From Prevotellaceae bacterium (GTDB taxonomy: Bacteria > Bacteroidota > Bacteroidia > Bacteroidales > UBA932): a stretch of DNA of 12,520 nucleotides. How positions within the stretch are numbered: position 1 is the first letter of the stretch; each line of letters opens with the position of its first letter. The notes beneath the pieces are model-generated. The model worked only from the letters and a program-made list of their open reading frames with translations. It did no database searches and was not told the DNA's origin. Positions 4,897 through 12,520 of the stretch are shown one piece after another. Location: the NCBI GenBank assembly GCA_031257455.1, contig JAIROQ010000112.1:1-12520 (forward strand). Direction: 5' to 3'. The position numbers were made by a program, and so were the translations under genes.

Positions 4897-6462
4897 CTAA
4901 TCCACCGGATTTTGTTCCGAAGAGAGGATGTTTTTATTGCCGTCTAATTCAGCCTGTGGAATTTTGCACAGGAATGCGCCGCTTTCGGGTCCGGTATTAT
5001 AGTTTAATAATTTATCGGTATGATTGCTTCCCGGATAATTCCGCGTATAGCCCTGTTTCAGGCGTAAAATATCCTTAATGCGTCCCACTTCGCCCCAGAG
5101 TTCGATGCGGCGCTGTAAGAGTACTTCTTCCAGGACGTTGGTTGGGTCGGTGGTCGTAAGATCCGGCAGGGTATTCGCATTAGCCAGTGCATCGAGGTAA
5201 GCGGCATAGGTTGTTTGTTGGGCTTCATCCAAACGGAGCGCCATCAGTTCCTTTAGCAGCGTACGTGCGCCGGTATAGTCGGCGCCTTTTGCTTTTGCTT
5301 CAGCTTCAATGAGCAGCATTTCTTCGGCGCGCATGAAAATAATGTCGCCGGTCAAGGTTCCTATATCAGCCGCACGAAGTTTCATTTGCCCGTAGTTCAC
5401 ATTTTCTCCGGTAGTGGCGCTTCCCTGGTTGCCATCCTTAAACCAGGCGATGCGGGCATCGGAAGTGTAGCGGGTTAATTTGTCGTACAGCCATTTGCTG
5501 ATGCATTTGCGCTGGTTATACCCACCGTTCGAACCTCTTGCATCCCAATAGTAGTAGTAAATAGGGGCTTGTTCGGCAATGACTTCCATAGACCATAAAC
5601 TGGCGGGCAGTTTATAGTTGTTCATCCCCGTGGTTAATTCCGCCGGTGCAAGCAACTTGACGCCTGCCCGTTTGCGGGCTTCGGCGGCAGCGGTAGCGGC
5701 GTCCCCGTAGCGTCCCTGCACGAGGGCAATACGGGCTTCAAAGCCTTTGGTTATATAGTAGTCCACATACGATGGATGCTCCTGTACCGGTTTGCCGATT
5801 TCGGAAAACAAATCCGATGCACGTTGAATATCCGCATTGATTTGCGTATAGACTGCTTCCACTGTACCGCGCGGCTTTCCTTCGTCGCCCGAACGGGTGG
5901 GTTCGGTATAAACCGGCACGCCCGGGTCGTTCTCGTGTCCGAGGTAGGTTTTCTGGAAAGCCTGTATCAGTTCAAAGTAAGCAAAGGCGCGGAGGGCGTA
6001 TGCCTGCGCCACGATATTTTTGGCGGCATTGCCGTTCGAGCCGATGTTCCCGTCTTCGGCAATAATATAATTTACATTGCTGATAAGGGTGTAGTACATA
6101 TTCCAGAGATTATGGCTGCGCGACCAGTCGTTGATCACTATTTGCCGTGTATAGAGCAGGGAATAGTCGAACCCGTACCAGTTATCGACGCTGGTGGTTA
6201 CGATGTCGTCGCCCATCAGTTCCTGCGCTAAAATGGTGCTTTGGTGTCCTTCTGCGTGGTTCACGTTGCCAGCCACATAAACGGCTTGATAGAGCAAGAA
6301 ATAACAGCCTTCGATAGCCGTTTGTGCGGCCGTTTCGTCGGCAAAAATAACCGGTCCCGACACCTGGTCGGTGGGGTTGGTATCCAAATATTCTTCCTTG
6401 CAAGCTGCCAGCAGTGCGGCAGCAAAAACGGTTAAAACCAAATATTTTATTATTGTTTTCAT
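4897..6462 (-). CDS. SusD/RagB-family substrate-binding outer-membrane lipoprotein
   Basis: The protein has 521 residues, normal for the family. The signal peptide ends in the lipobox LAAC with Cys21, followed by KEEYLDTNPTDQVSG, the classic mature start of SusD proteins. Further family segments are the helical AYALRAFAYFELIQAF, the PVYTEPT loop, the TPR-like region ending in FMRAEEMLLIEAEAKAK (about 390), and the C-terminal VLEEVLLQRRIELWGE stretch. SusD proteins sit as a lid on their SusC transporter at the cell surface and hand over bound oligomers. The gene starts 17 bases after the SusC stop, so the two are almost certainly co-transcribed. Binding specificity cannot be deduced. RagB-type members bind peptides rather than sugars, and nothing here rules that out. 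Confidence 0.96.
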   Translation of the reverse strand: MKTIIKYLVLTVFAAALLAACKEEYLDTNPTDQVSGPVIFADETAAQTAIEGCYFLLYQAVYVAGNVNHAEGHQSTILAQELMGDDIVTTSVDNWYGFDYSLLYTRQIVINDWSRSHNLWNMYYTLISNVNYIIAEDGNIGSNGNAAKNIVAQAYALRAFAYFELIQAFQKTYLGHENDPGVPVYTEPTRSGDEGKPRGTVEAVYTQINADIQRASDLFSEIGKPVQEHPSYVDYYITKGFEARIALVQGRYGDAATAAAEARKRAGVKLLAPAELTTGMNNYKLPASLWSMEVIAEQAPIYYYYWDARGSNGGYNQRKCISKWLYDKLTRYTSDARIAWFKDGNQGSATTGENVNYGQMKLRAADIGTLTGDIIFMRAEEMLLIEAEAKAKGADYTGARTLLKELMALRLDEAQQTTYAAYLDALANANTLPDLTTTDPTNVLEEVLLQRRIELWGEVGRIKDILRLKQGYTRNYPGSNHTDKLLNYNTGPESGAFLCKIPQAELDGNKNILSSEQNPVD

Positions 6463-6479
6463 CTTTATTCTTTTTTAAA

Positions 6480-9400
6480 TTAGAAATTCACATTTATACC
6501 CAAAGAAACCGTCCGCACCGGTGTATAATTATAACTCAGGCTGCCGGTCAAAGACGCCACGGGGTCAAAACCGTCCAGGGCGGAAAAGGTTACCACATTA
6601 TCGGCAGCCACATAGAGCCTCAGGCTGCTGAGCCTGATTTTGTCCGTCCATTTTTTTGGTAACGTATAGCCCAGTGTAATGTTCCTGATACCAAAATAGG
6701 AAGCATCGAGCAAATGGCTTTGGGTAGACAAATAATCACTCCCATACTGCAACCGGGGAATATCGGTTATATCGCCGGGTTTTTGCCAGGCGCGTTTGGC
6801 ATTATTATGTAAATTGATGCCCGGGCGAAGCGGATCCATAAATCCCTCGTACATTACGTCTGTCGTTACGCCGCCGATGCTATATACGGTGAGGAACGAG
6901 AAATCAATGTTTTTTAAGATGGTAAATTCCGATCCGATAGAGCCGTAGAAATCGGGCAGTTTACTGCCGCAGACTTCGCGCGAGGTGGTGGCTTTCGAAA
7001 CGTCTTCAGAAATATAGGCATCGCTGGCCTGTTCGTCTGTAATCGGGTCGCGGTCGTCCCATACATAATATAATTGTTCGCCGGTGGCCGGGTCCACGCC
7101 GGCGCTGCGCGGCAGGTAATAAGAATAAAGCGGTTCCCCGACTTTATAAATCCTGCTACCGGAAATTATCGGGCGTTCCGTAGCCAATGCCGTGATGCGG
7201 TTGACTATGCTGGAGCCAAGGATGTTCAATGTCCAGTCGAAGTTGTCAGATTTCACCACATCTATTCCCAGCGCCAGTTCGAAGCCCCGGTTGTACATGG
7301 AGCCGATATTGTCGTTGTAGGAGCCGAAACCTAATGACAGCGCCATCGGCACTTCCAGCAGCATGTCTTCGCTGACGCGGTGGAAAAATTCTGCGGTCAG
7401 GTTAATGCGGTCGAACAGGCGGGTTTCCATTCCCACGTTGAAGTTCCGGTTCTTTTCCCATTTCAGTTCGCGGCTTTCCAGGGAAGAAATCACTGCGCCG
7501 TTGTTGTTGGCATTGGCATATCCGATGTCATAAAACGATTGCCATGCGTAGAAAACGTCATAGGCTACTCCTCCGATGACTGTCAACAGGGCGTCGTTTC
7601 CCTGTTCGCCGTAGCTGACGCGTAAACTTAAATTATCCATCCAATCCACGCCGCTCATAAAGTCTTCTTCGCTGAGGCGCCAGTTGGCGCCAACCGACCA
7701 GAACTGTCCCCAGCGGCTGTCGGTATGGAAGCGGGAAGAGCCGTCGGTACGGAAGCTGGCTTCGAAATTATATTTATCGGCATAGCTATATTTCAAGCGC
7801 GACAAAAATGATTCGATACGGTAATTGTCCTCTGCTGAAGTTATATTGTCTAAAACAGCGCCGGGGTTAAGTTCATAGATATCGGGGAAGGGGAATTTTG
7901 TTTTGGAGGCGGTCAGGGTATTGGCTTTATAAGCGTAGTATTCATGCCCTGCTATAAAGTCTATGTTATGCTCGCCGAAAGAGCGTTTATAGCCCAGAAT
8001 TTCGCTTAATGTGAAACTCTGCGACCGGGGCGCTCTTTTTGTAAGGTTGCCGCCTGAATCTATGCTGGTTCCCCAGCGTTGGTCATAATAGGAAGTTGAC
8101 CGTGAATTATAAGTGGTAACATTTACATCCACTTTAAAGTTCAATCCTTTGGCAAAACCGTACTTATCTTCGTCCAATGCAATTTCGGTGAACGCACGGG
8201 CGGTAAGGTTGTCGGAATTGTTATAGAACTTATCGGCGAAGAGTTGCCCTACGCTGTTGAAGTTCGGCGTACCGCCACTGGCGCGGCCGGAGCCCAGATC
8301 ATACACCGGTTTCCCGGTATCGTCATATAGTATATTACCGGCGGCGTCCACCTCAAACACGGGATAAATGGGCGCCATTTGCTGGGCGGCATACCATACA
8401 TTGGTCACATTGGTATCTCCCTCTCCTGACCGGCTATTTGTTTTATTAAAAGATACATTTGCGCTGGCTCCGAGTTTTAACCATGGTTTAACCTGTGAGT
8501 CCACGTTGAGGCGACCGGAAAGACGTTCAAAGGAAGTAGTATGAACCAGTCCTTCTTCATTCAAATAGCCGAACGAAAAGTAATACTTCGTTTCTTTATT
8601 CCCGCCCGATACATTGAGCAGGTATTCCTGCCGCAACGGGTTATCCGTAGAGGCTTCGTCGAGCCAGTCCTGATGATAACGCAATTGGGCATTCGGGTTT
8701 ACTTTGCCCGTAACCGGATCTATCAACTGCGCAATGGGCATGTTATACGGATTATACTGTTCGTTTTCACCAAACAGTTTTGCCGCGCCGGACAGCATAT
8801 TTTGAATAGCCGTCGTGCCGGCCTGGCTGGATGGCACCGCATTATTAAAAATAGCTGCATTTTTATAGATAACAAAGTTGGTTTCAATCCAGTCTTTTTC
8901 ATCCATCAAATCGTAGCGGGGAATAGCACGCGAGGCAATGCCCCATGTGGCTTTCAGGGTTACTTTGAGTTTTCCTTCCGTTCCGCTTTTGGTGGTAATC
9001 AGCACCACGCCGTTGGCGCCGCGCGCGCCATAGAGCGCACCCGCCGAAGCGTCTTTCAAGATAGTGATGGATTCAATATCATCGGGGCTGATGGCCGAAT
9101 AGGCGCCGTCATAGGGCGCCCCGTCCACTACATAGAGCGGGTTACTGGATGAATTGATAGAGCCGAAACCCCGGACTCTAATTGTAGAACTCGAGCCGGG
9201 CTGGCCGGAGCCGGAGGTGGTTTGCACGCCGGCCACCGTGCCTTCCAATGCTTTGGTTACATTGGATACCGTGCGTTTGGCCAACTGTTTGGACGATACT
9301 ACGCCGGCAGAACCTACAAAGGATTCTTTCTTGGTCGTACCGTAAGCCACCACTATCACATTTTCCAGTTGTGTAGCTTCGGCTTCCATTGTTACATTGA

Positions 9401-9686
9401 TGACCGAACGGGCGCCAACCGCTATTTCCTGCGTTCTCAATCCTACAAATGCGAATACCAACGTAGTATTTTCCGGTACATTAATGGTATAACGTCCATC
9501 TACATCCGTCAGTACGGCCGTAGTCGTTCCTTTGACCGAAACAGACGCGCCTATCAGGGGCTGTCCGCTTTCGGTTACTATGCCGCTTACCTGGCTGGTC
9601 TGCGCCCATAAAGCGCTGAGCCCTGTCGCCAGCAAGCACACAAAAAGCAGTAAGACTTTTTTCAAGGGATATGTATATTCTTTCAT
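6480..9686 (-). CDS. SusC/RagA-family TonB-dependent outer-membrane transporter
   Basis: This is a 22-strand-type TonB-dependent transporter with the SusC/RagA layout. Numbered from the furthest upstream ATG (9722), it has a signal peptide ending ALWAQ at 41 and a carboxypeptidase-regulatory-like beta domain at about 45-115. A short linker with VIVVAYGTTKKES (122-134) leads to the plug domain at about 135-247. The family signature around NPLYVVDGAP (194-203) and DDIESITILKDASAGALYG (214-232) is present. The barrel fills the rest and ends in aromatic NVNF, as outer-membrane barrels do. It works with the SusD lipoprotein encoded 17 bases downstream to import oligomers using TonB energy. I prefer the ATG at 9686 (MKEYTYPLKKVLLLF) because the preceding 36 bases are A-rich like a leader and the signal peptide then has a normal length; ATGs at 9722 and 9692 are alternatives. 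No signal-transduction (STN) domain is seen, so sigma/anti-sigma control is unlikely. Confidence 0.96.
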   Translation of the reverse strand: MKEYTYPLKKVLLLFVCLLATGLSALWAQTSQVSGIVTESGQPLIGASVSVKGTTTAVLTDVDGRYTINVPENTTLVFAFVGLRTQEIAVGARSVINVTMEAEATQLENVIVVAYGTTKKESFVGSAGVVSSKQLAKRTVSNVTKALEGTVAGVQTTSGSGQPGSSSTIRVRGFGSINSSSNPLYVVDGAPYDGAYSAISPDDIESITILKDASAGALYGARGANGVVLITTKSGTEGKLKVTLKATWGIASRAIPRYDLMDEKDWIETNFVIYKNAAIFNNAVPSSQAGTTAIQNMLSGAAKLFGENEQYNPYNMPIAQLIDPVTGKVNPNAQLRYHQDWLDEASTDNPLRQEYLLNVSGGNKETKYYFSFGYLNEEGLVHTTSFERLSGRLNVDSQVKPWLKLGASANVSFNKTNSRSGEGDTNVTNVWYAAQQMAPIYPVFEVDAAGNILYDDTGKPVYDLGSGRASGGTPNFNSVGQLFADKFYNNSDNLTARAFTEIALDEDKYGFAKGLNFKVDVNVTTYNSRSTSYYDQRWGTSIDSGGNLTKRAPRSQSFTLSEILGYKRSFGEHNIDFIAGHEYYAYKANTLTASKTKFPFPDIYELNPGAVLDNITSAEDNYRIESFLSRLKYSYADKYNFEASFRTDGSSRFHTDSRWGQFWSVGANWRLSEEDFMSGVDWMDNLSLRVSYGEQGNDALLTVIGGVAYDVFYAWQSFYDIGYANANNNGAVISSLESRELKWEKNRNFNVGMETRLFDRINLTAEFFHRVSEDMLLEVPMALSLGFGSYNDNIGSMYNRGFELALGIDVVKSDNFDWTLNILGSSIVNRITALATERPIISGSRIYKVGEPLYSYYLPRSAGVDPATGEQLYYVWDDRDPITDEQASDAYISEDVSKATTSREVCGSKLPDFYGSIGSEFTILKNIDFSFLTVYSIGGVTTDVMYEGFMDPLRPGINLHNNAKRAWQKPGDITDIPRLQYGSDYLSTQSHLLDASYFGIRNITLGYTLPKKWTDKIRLSSLRLYVAADNVVTFSALDGFDPVASLTGSLSYNYTPVRTVSLGINVNF

Positions 9687-9737
9687 AAACATTTTATTTT
9701 TAATTTTAATACATTTTTTCATTAGTTCATAGCGGTA

Positions 9738-10580
9738 TTACAGGCTTCCGAAGCCAAAACTCAAACGCAAAGTAATACCTACCGATACCGGATATAACTT
9801 GTTGCTGTTATTGAAAAGACCGCCGTAAAGGAACTCACCGGGGTTTTCCCGTTGGTAAGTAATCAAGCGCGTACCGGCGTCATCGGGCTTTTTATTAAGT
9901 TCCGTAAGCCCGTAATCAAAATAGACGCCGGCATAGAGGCCGAGCCGGTCGGTAAAACGCCATTTGGCGCCGGCTTCCACAGCCAGTTGCACCGATACGT
10001 TCAAATCCCAGTCGGTAGTTTGATCTACCGTATATTCGCCAATACCGTAATCTTTCAGGTCATCGAAAGTCGTATTCAGTTTGGCGCTGTAGCCGGTCGT
10101 TTTCAACTGCCCGGAAGTCTTGTACTGTGCGCTCACGGGTATGCCGATTTTTGCGCCCAGGGCAGCATAGAAAGCCGTTTTTCCGCCGGTTTCCCCCTGC
10201 ACCATTATGGGAACAGTCAGTAATGTAACCGAAGGCGATTCCTTGTAACCGGTATAGGTATAAGTAAAGTCCAAATCTCCCAGTCCGGGGGTCAAGTCCT
10301 TTATTGTATTGGTATAGCTTACATCATGCACCAGGGACGCTTCGGCATTATAAAGCGCTATGCCGGCGCCTGTTTTTACGCTCCATTGGGGTGCAAAATA
10401 GAAATTATAATTTAATCCGGCCTGCGCGCCCAAACCTGTTTTATGATCCATAGAGCTATAGTCATACTGCAGCGATGCCAGTCCATAGCCGCCGCCTATC
10501 GAAATTTCATGCCGGTGTTGCGCTACGGAAGGTAAGCTAAAACACAGGGCAAGTAATAGTAGAATGATTCTTTGTTTCAT
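9738..10580 (-). CDS. small outer-membrane beta-barrel protein
   Basis: The protein has 280 residues with a clear signal peptide (MKQRIILLLLALCFSLPSVAQ, cut near residue 21; no lipobox). The mature part alternates hydrophobic and polar residues with repeated Gly/Tyr/Phe strands such as ISIGGGYGLASLQYDYS, FYAALGAKIGIPVSAQYK and LGLYAGVYFDYGL, and ends in LRLSFGFGSL. This is typical of 8- to 10-strand outer-membrane barrels of the OMP_b-brl group, which have no known enzymatic activity. The stop lies 15 bases before the furthest upstream SusC ATG and 51 before the preferred one, so it probably belongs to the SusCD transcript. No TAnnTTTG box is visible in the 90 bases upstream. Its role may be structural or a partner of the T9SS protein encoded before it; this is a guess from position. 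Confidence 0.85.
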   Translation of the reverse strand: MKQRIILLLLALCFSLPSVAQHRHEISIGGGYGLASLQYDYSSMDHKTGLGAQAGLNYNFYFAPQWSVKTGAGIALYNAEASLVHDVSYTNTIKDLTPGLGDLDFTYTYTGYKESPSVTLLTVPIMVQGETGGKTAFYAALGAKIGIPVSAQYKTSGQLKTTGYSAKLNTTFDDLKDYGIGEYTVDQTTDWDLNVSVQLAVEAGAKWRFTDRLGLYAGVYFDYGLTELNKKPDDAGTRLITYQRENPGEFLYGGLFNNSNKLYPVSVGITLRLSFGFGSL

Positions 10581-10624
10581 ATCTTTTTGTTTTTTCGTTT
10601 TTACTTTATTTCTCTTCCGCTTCG

Positions 10625-10651
10625 CCCGTCCCTCCCTTGCGGAGGGACGGG
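10625..10651 (-). terminator. perfect 11-bp GC-rich hairpin between the T9SS gene and the barrel gene
   Basis: CCCGTCCCTCC (10625-10635) and GGAGGGACGGG (10641-10651) pair without mismatch around the loop CTTGC. It lies 19 bases past the stop of the T9SS gene. On the minus strand a purine-rich sequence, not a U-tract, follows, so it may act as an mRNA-stabilising or attenuating hairpin rather than a full terminator. It could also be an interspersed repeat, since CCCTCCCTTGCGGAGGG wording is familiar from other Bacteroidetes intergenic DNA (memory only). Confidence 0.5.
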
Positions 10652-10670
10652 GATGCAGAAAAGTTTTTAT

Positions 10671-12520
10671 TTAGTTAACTACAATGTTAACGGTTTGTTT
10701 GCTGCCGTCCGGTTGCGACACTTGCAGTACGTAGAAGCCGTGCGCCAGGCCGGTTATATCTATCGTATTCTGCACGCCGGACAAAGGCAGGTTGCCTTTC
10801 ACCAGCGTACCGGTACTGCTATAAATATTCGCTACCGAGCCTTCGGGCAAACTTGCCGACTGAAGCGTCAGCGAAGCGCCCTGCGTTACGGGATTCGGAT
10901 ATACCGCTAAGGAAGCAGTAGTTGACTGCGGCGTGAACGAACATATACCTAACGGTTTGTTGTCGCTGGTGGTCAGTTCTACCGTATAATTCGCCGTAGT
11001 TCCCTTCGGCACCTGGATATACGGTTTGGTTGCGCCGTTGACAGGCGCGCCGTCGCGTAACCATTGGAACTCAACGAATGTATAGCCGCCGTTCGTTGCC
11101 GGATTATTGTTCACCGTAGGCACATCGCTCCACGGGTAGGCAATCAGGTTGGGATCGCGAAGTCCCACGCGCAACAATACCACGTCAGTGTATTTCTTAT
11201 CGGAACGGGCGTCCACCCACACACGGTAGTTGCCGGCATGGGCAGCGGTTATCTGCGGCAATGTCCAGGAGGCGTCAGTACGTGTTCCACTGGTAATGAC
11301 CGGTGTGCCGACATTCGTCCACACGCCGTTTACTTCCTGTTGCAGCTGGTATTTCACATCCAGACCGGTAGCGGCTACCGAGAAAGTATGCTGCCCGCCT
11401 TCGCAAATAGTTTTCCCCTCAGGTTGCTGGGTAATGGCGGTCGGGAAAGTCGTTACGGTCAGCACGCCGGAAGCCGGGATAAACACATAATTATCGGCAT
11501 ACGAACTGGCGGCCAAGTCTGTCAGCAGCGGCTTTATATCATAAGTGCCGGCAGAAGACATACTGTTTGCTACTGTGGAGAATTTCACCAGCGTGAGAAT
11601 ACTATCCGCCTTGTCGGTTGCCAGCACTGTACCCTCCTTGATATAGGCGGTAAATGCCGGGTTATTGGTGGCTTCTTCCCTGGTAACGTCATTCACGCCA
11701 ATGGTGAGATGCCCTTTGGAGTACAGGCAAGCCTTATTGGACGAGTCGGATTCGAAGAACAGATCTTCGTTGTACACCGCCGTTACTTCGTAACAAACCG
11801 TTGCCCCTTGCGCAGGAACGGTATCTCTGTATTCCAGGCTCTCTACATTTTCGGCAATTAACGCCCCATCGCGATAGACATTATAACCGATTATGTCGCC
11901 GCCGACCAAGGTTACGGCAATGTTCCAGTTGTAATCCAAGTTCGAAATCGCCGACAATGCTTCAAAAGCAGCGCCATCCAGCGAAACCAGGTCGCCTTTG
12001 CCGGCTACCGCAGGACCTTCGTCCGCGCCGGCGGGAAACTCTCCATTCGCATACGCAAAGGAATAGCCTACCCACAAGTCCTTAGTAACGTCTATGGAAA
12101 ATGGCTCGGTCAGTTCGATGGTCTTAAAGGATTCCGCCGTTAATCCCGAAACCGGTTGGGAATACACAATGGTTCCGCCCTGGCGAATATTCAGTACCAC
12201 GTTTGTGGGTAAATCCCATACACTTATTTCTACTGATTTAATGGCCGCATGTTTGTAGTCCTTCAAATCGGACGGTTCAAATTTCGCGGCTACTTCCATA
12301 TTGCCGCCACCGGCGCCTATACCGGTATAGAGCGTCCCGTCATCCCAGCGGATAACCGCTTCATCGCCGGCCTTGAGGGTTTGCAGGCGCAGCGCATCCT
12401 TTGACGGGCTAACTACCGGGGTTTGCGCTTTGCGGGCTTCCCATTTTACAGGCGCTTTGGCGCTTTGCTTGGCCGGAGCCGCTGTTTTGGTAAGTACAGT
12501 CGGCAAATCCAGTCCTGCTC
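10671..12520 (-). CDS. T9SS-secreted multi-domain surface protein (5' end outside window)
   Basis: The frame is open to the right edge. The only start-like codon near it is a TTG at 12506, preceded in frame by Ala-Gly-Leu-Asp codons, so the gene surely begins outside. Numbered from that TTG (611 residues), about 45-203 is a beta-sandwich like those beside gingipain-type adhesin domains. A fibronectin-III-like module with GYNVYRDG follows at 207-260. About 265-352 is a divergent MBG-type repeat (NPAF, GTYDI, NYVF and LTVT landmarks). About 357-446 is Ig-like (CEGGQHTFSVAATG), and 475-525 is a second Ig-like stretch (FQWLRDG). The last 80 residues (VYPNPV at 535-540, HGFYVLQV at 589-596) are a type A T9SS sorting domain, removed on export while the protein is anchored or released. 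The missing N-terminal part could hold a peptidase or other enzyme; it cannot be seen. Confidence 0.88.
   Translation of the reverse strand, partial: AGLDLPTVLTKTAAPAKQSAKAPVKWEARKAQTPVVSPSKDALRLQTLKAGDEAVIRWDDGTLYTGIGAGGGNMEVAAKFEPSDLKDYKHAAIKSVEISVWDLPTNVVLNIRQGGTIVYSQPVSGLTAESFKTIELTEPFSIDVTKDLWVGYSFAYANGEFPAGADEGPAVAGKGDLVSLDGAAFEALSAISNLDYNWNIAVTLVGGDIIGYNVYRDGALIAENVESLEYRDTVPAQGATVCYEVTAVYNEDLFFESDSSNKACLYSKGHLTIGVNDVTREEATNNPAFTAYIKEGTVLATDKADSILTLVKFSTVANSMSSAGTYDIKPLLTDLAASSYADNYVFIPASGVLTVTTFPTAITQQPEGKTICEGGQHTFSVAATGLDVKYQLQQEVNGVWTNVGTPVITSGTRTDASWTLPQITAAHAGNYRVWVDARSDKKYTDVVLLRVGLRDPNLIAYPWSDVPTVNNNPATNGGYTFVEFQWLRDGAPVNGATKPYIQVPKGTTANYTVELTTSDNKPLGICSFTPQSTTASLAVYPNPVTQGASLTLQSASLPEGSVANIYSSTGTLVKGNLPLSGVQNTIDITGLAHGFYVLQVSQPDGSKQTVNIVVN

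Noticed and set aside
8541..9152. 203-codon plus-strand reading frame
   Set aside because: It is antisense to the conserved SusC plug and barrel region and has no family features.
11064..11861. 265-codon plus-strand reading frame
   Set aside because: It is antisense to the Ig-like, MBG-like and fibronectin-like modules of the T9SS protein. Its composition looks like a reverse-strand shadow, and no motif is recognisable.
12504..12506. TTG as the real start of the T9SS protein
   Set aside because: The frame remains open to the window edge with no signal peptide after the TTG. A T9SS cargo must begin with one, so the true start lies outside.

Overview
The window reads as a piece of a Bacteroidetes genome, most likely order Bacteroidales. 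Four things point there: a SusC/SusD (RagA/RagB-type) outer-membrane pair, lipoproteins with Bacteroidetes-style lipoboxes, a protein ending in a type IX secretion (T9SS) sorting domain, and TAnnTTTG-type -7 promoter boxes with no evident Shine-Dalgarno sequences. I cannot name the genus. Every gene I accept lies on the minus strand, so transcription runs from right to left.

Reading in the direction of transcription: (1) 12520-10671 is the 3' part of a large T9SS-secreted surface protein whose start lies beyond the right edge. It ends in fibronectin-like, MBG-like and Ig-like modules and a C-terminal sorting domain. A perfect 11-bp hairpin follows it. (2) 10580-4018 is a tight four-gene cluster: a small outer-membrane beta-barrel, a SusC-type TonB-dependent transporter, a SusD-type substrate-binding lipoprotein, and a third lipoprotein in the usual SusE-like accessory position. 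Two hairpins close the cluster. (3) 4017-3721 is non-coding and holds the hairpins, a heptamer repeat, a 69-bp inverted-repeat element and an antitoxin promoter with a perfect 14-bp palindrome. (4) 3720-3270 is a type II toxin-antitoxin locus. The antitoxin is intact, but the RelE/ParE-like toxin has lost its C-terminal half and runs into a REP-like hairpin element. (5) 3269-3095 is packed with degenerate heptamer and octamer tandem repeats. (6) 3094-122 is a complete two-domain M16 (pitrilysin-type) zinc peptidase with a signal peptide. (7) 118-1 is an uninterrupted 8-bp tandem repeat that starts three bases after the peptidase stop codon and runs off the left edge.

Functionally, the SusC/SusD/lipoprotein cluster should capture and import a nutrient oligomer across the outer membrane. 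No glycosidase, sugar regulator or sigma/anti-sigma pair lies in the window, so the substrate (glycan or peptide) cannot be read from the context. The T9SS protein upstream and the exported M16 peptidase downstream make peptide use possible, as for RagAB of Porphyromonas gingivalis, but that is inference. I did not find a clearly new multi-gene system. The most unusual signals are in the intergenic DNA: related octamer repeats on both flanks of the peptidase gene in inverted orientation, several heptamer arrays, and a toxin gene apparently interrupted by a repeat element.
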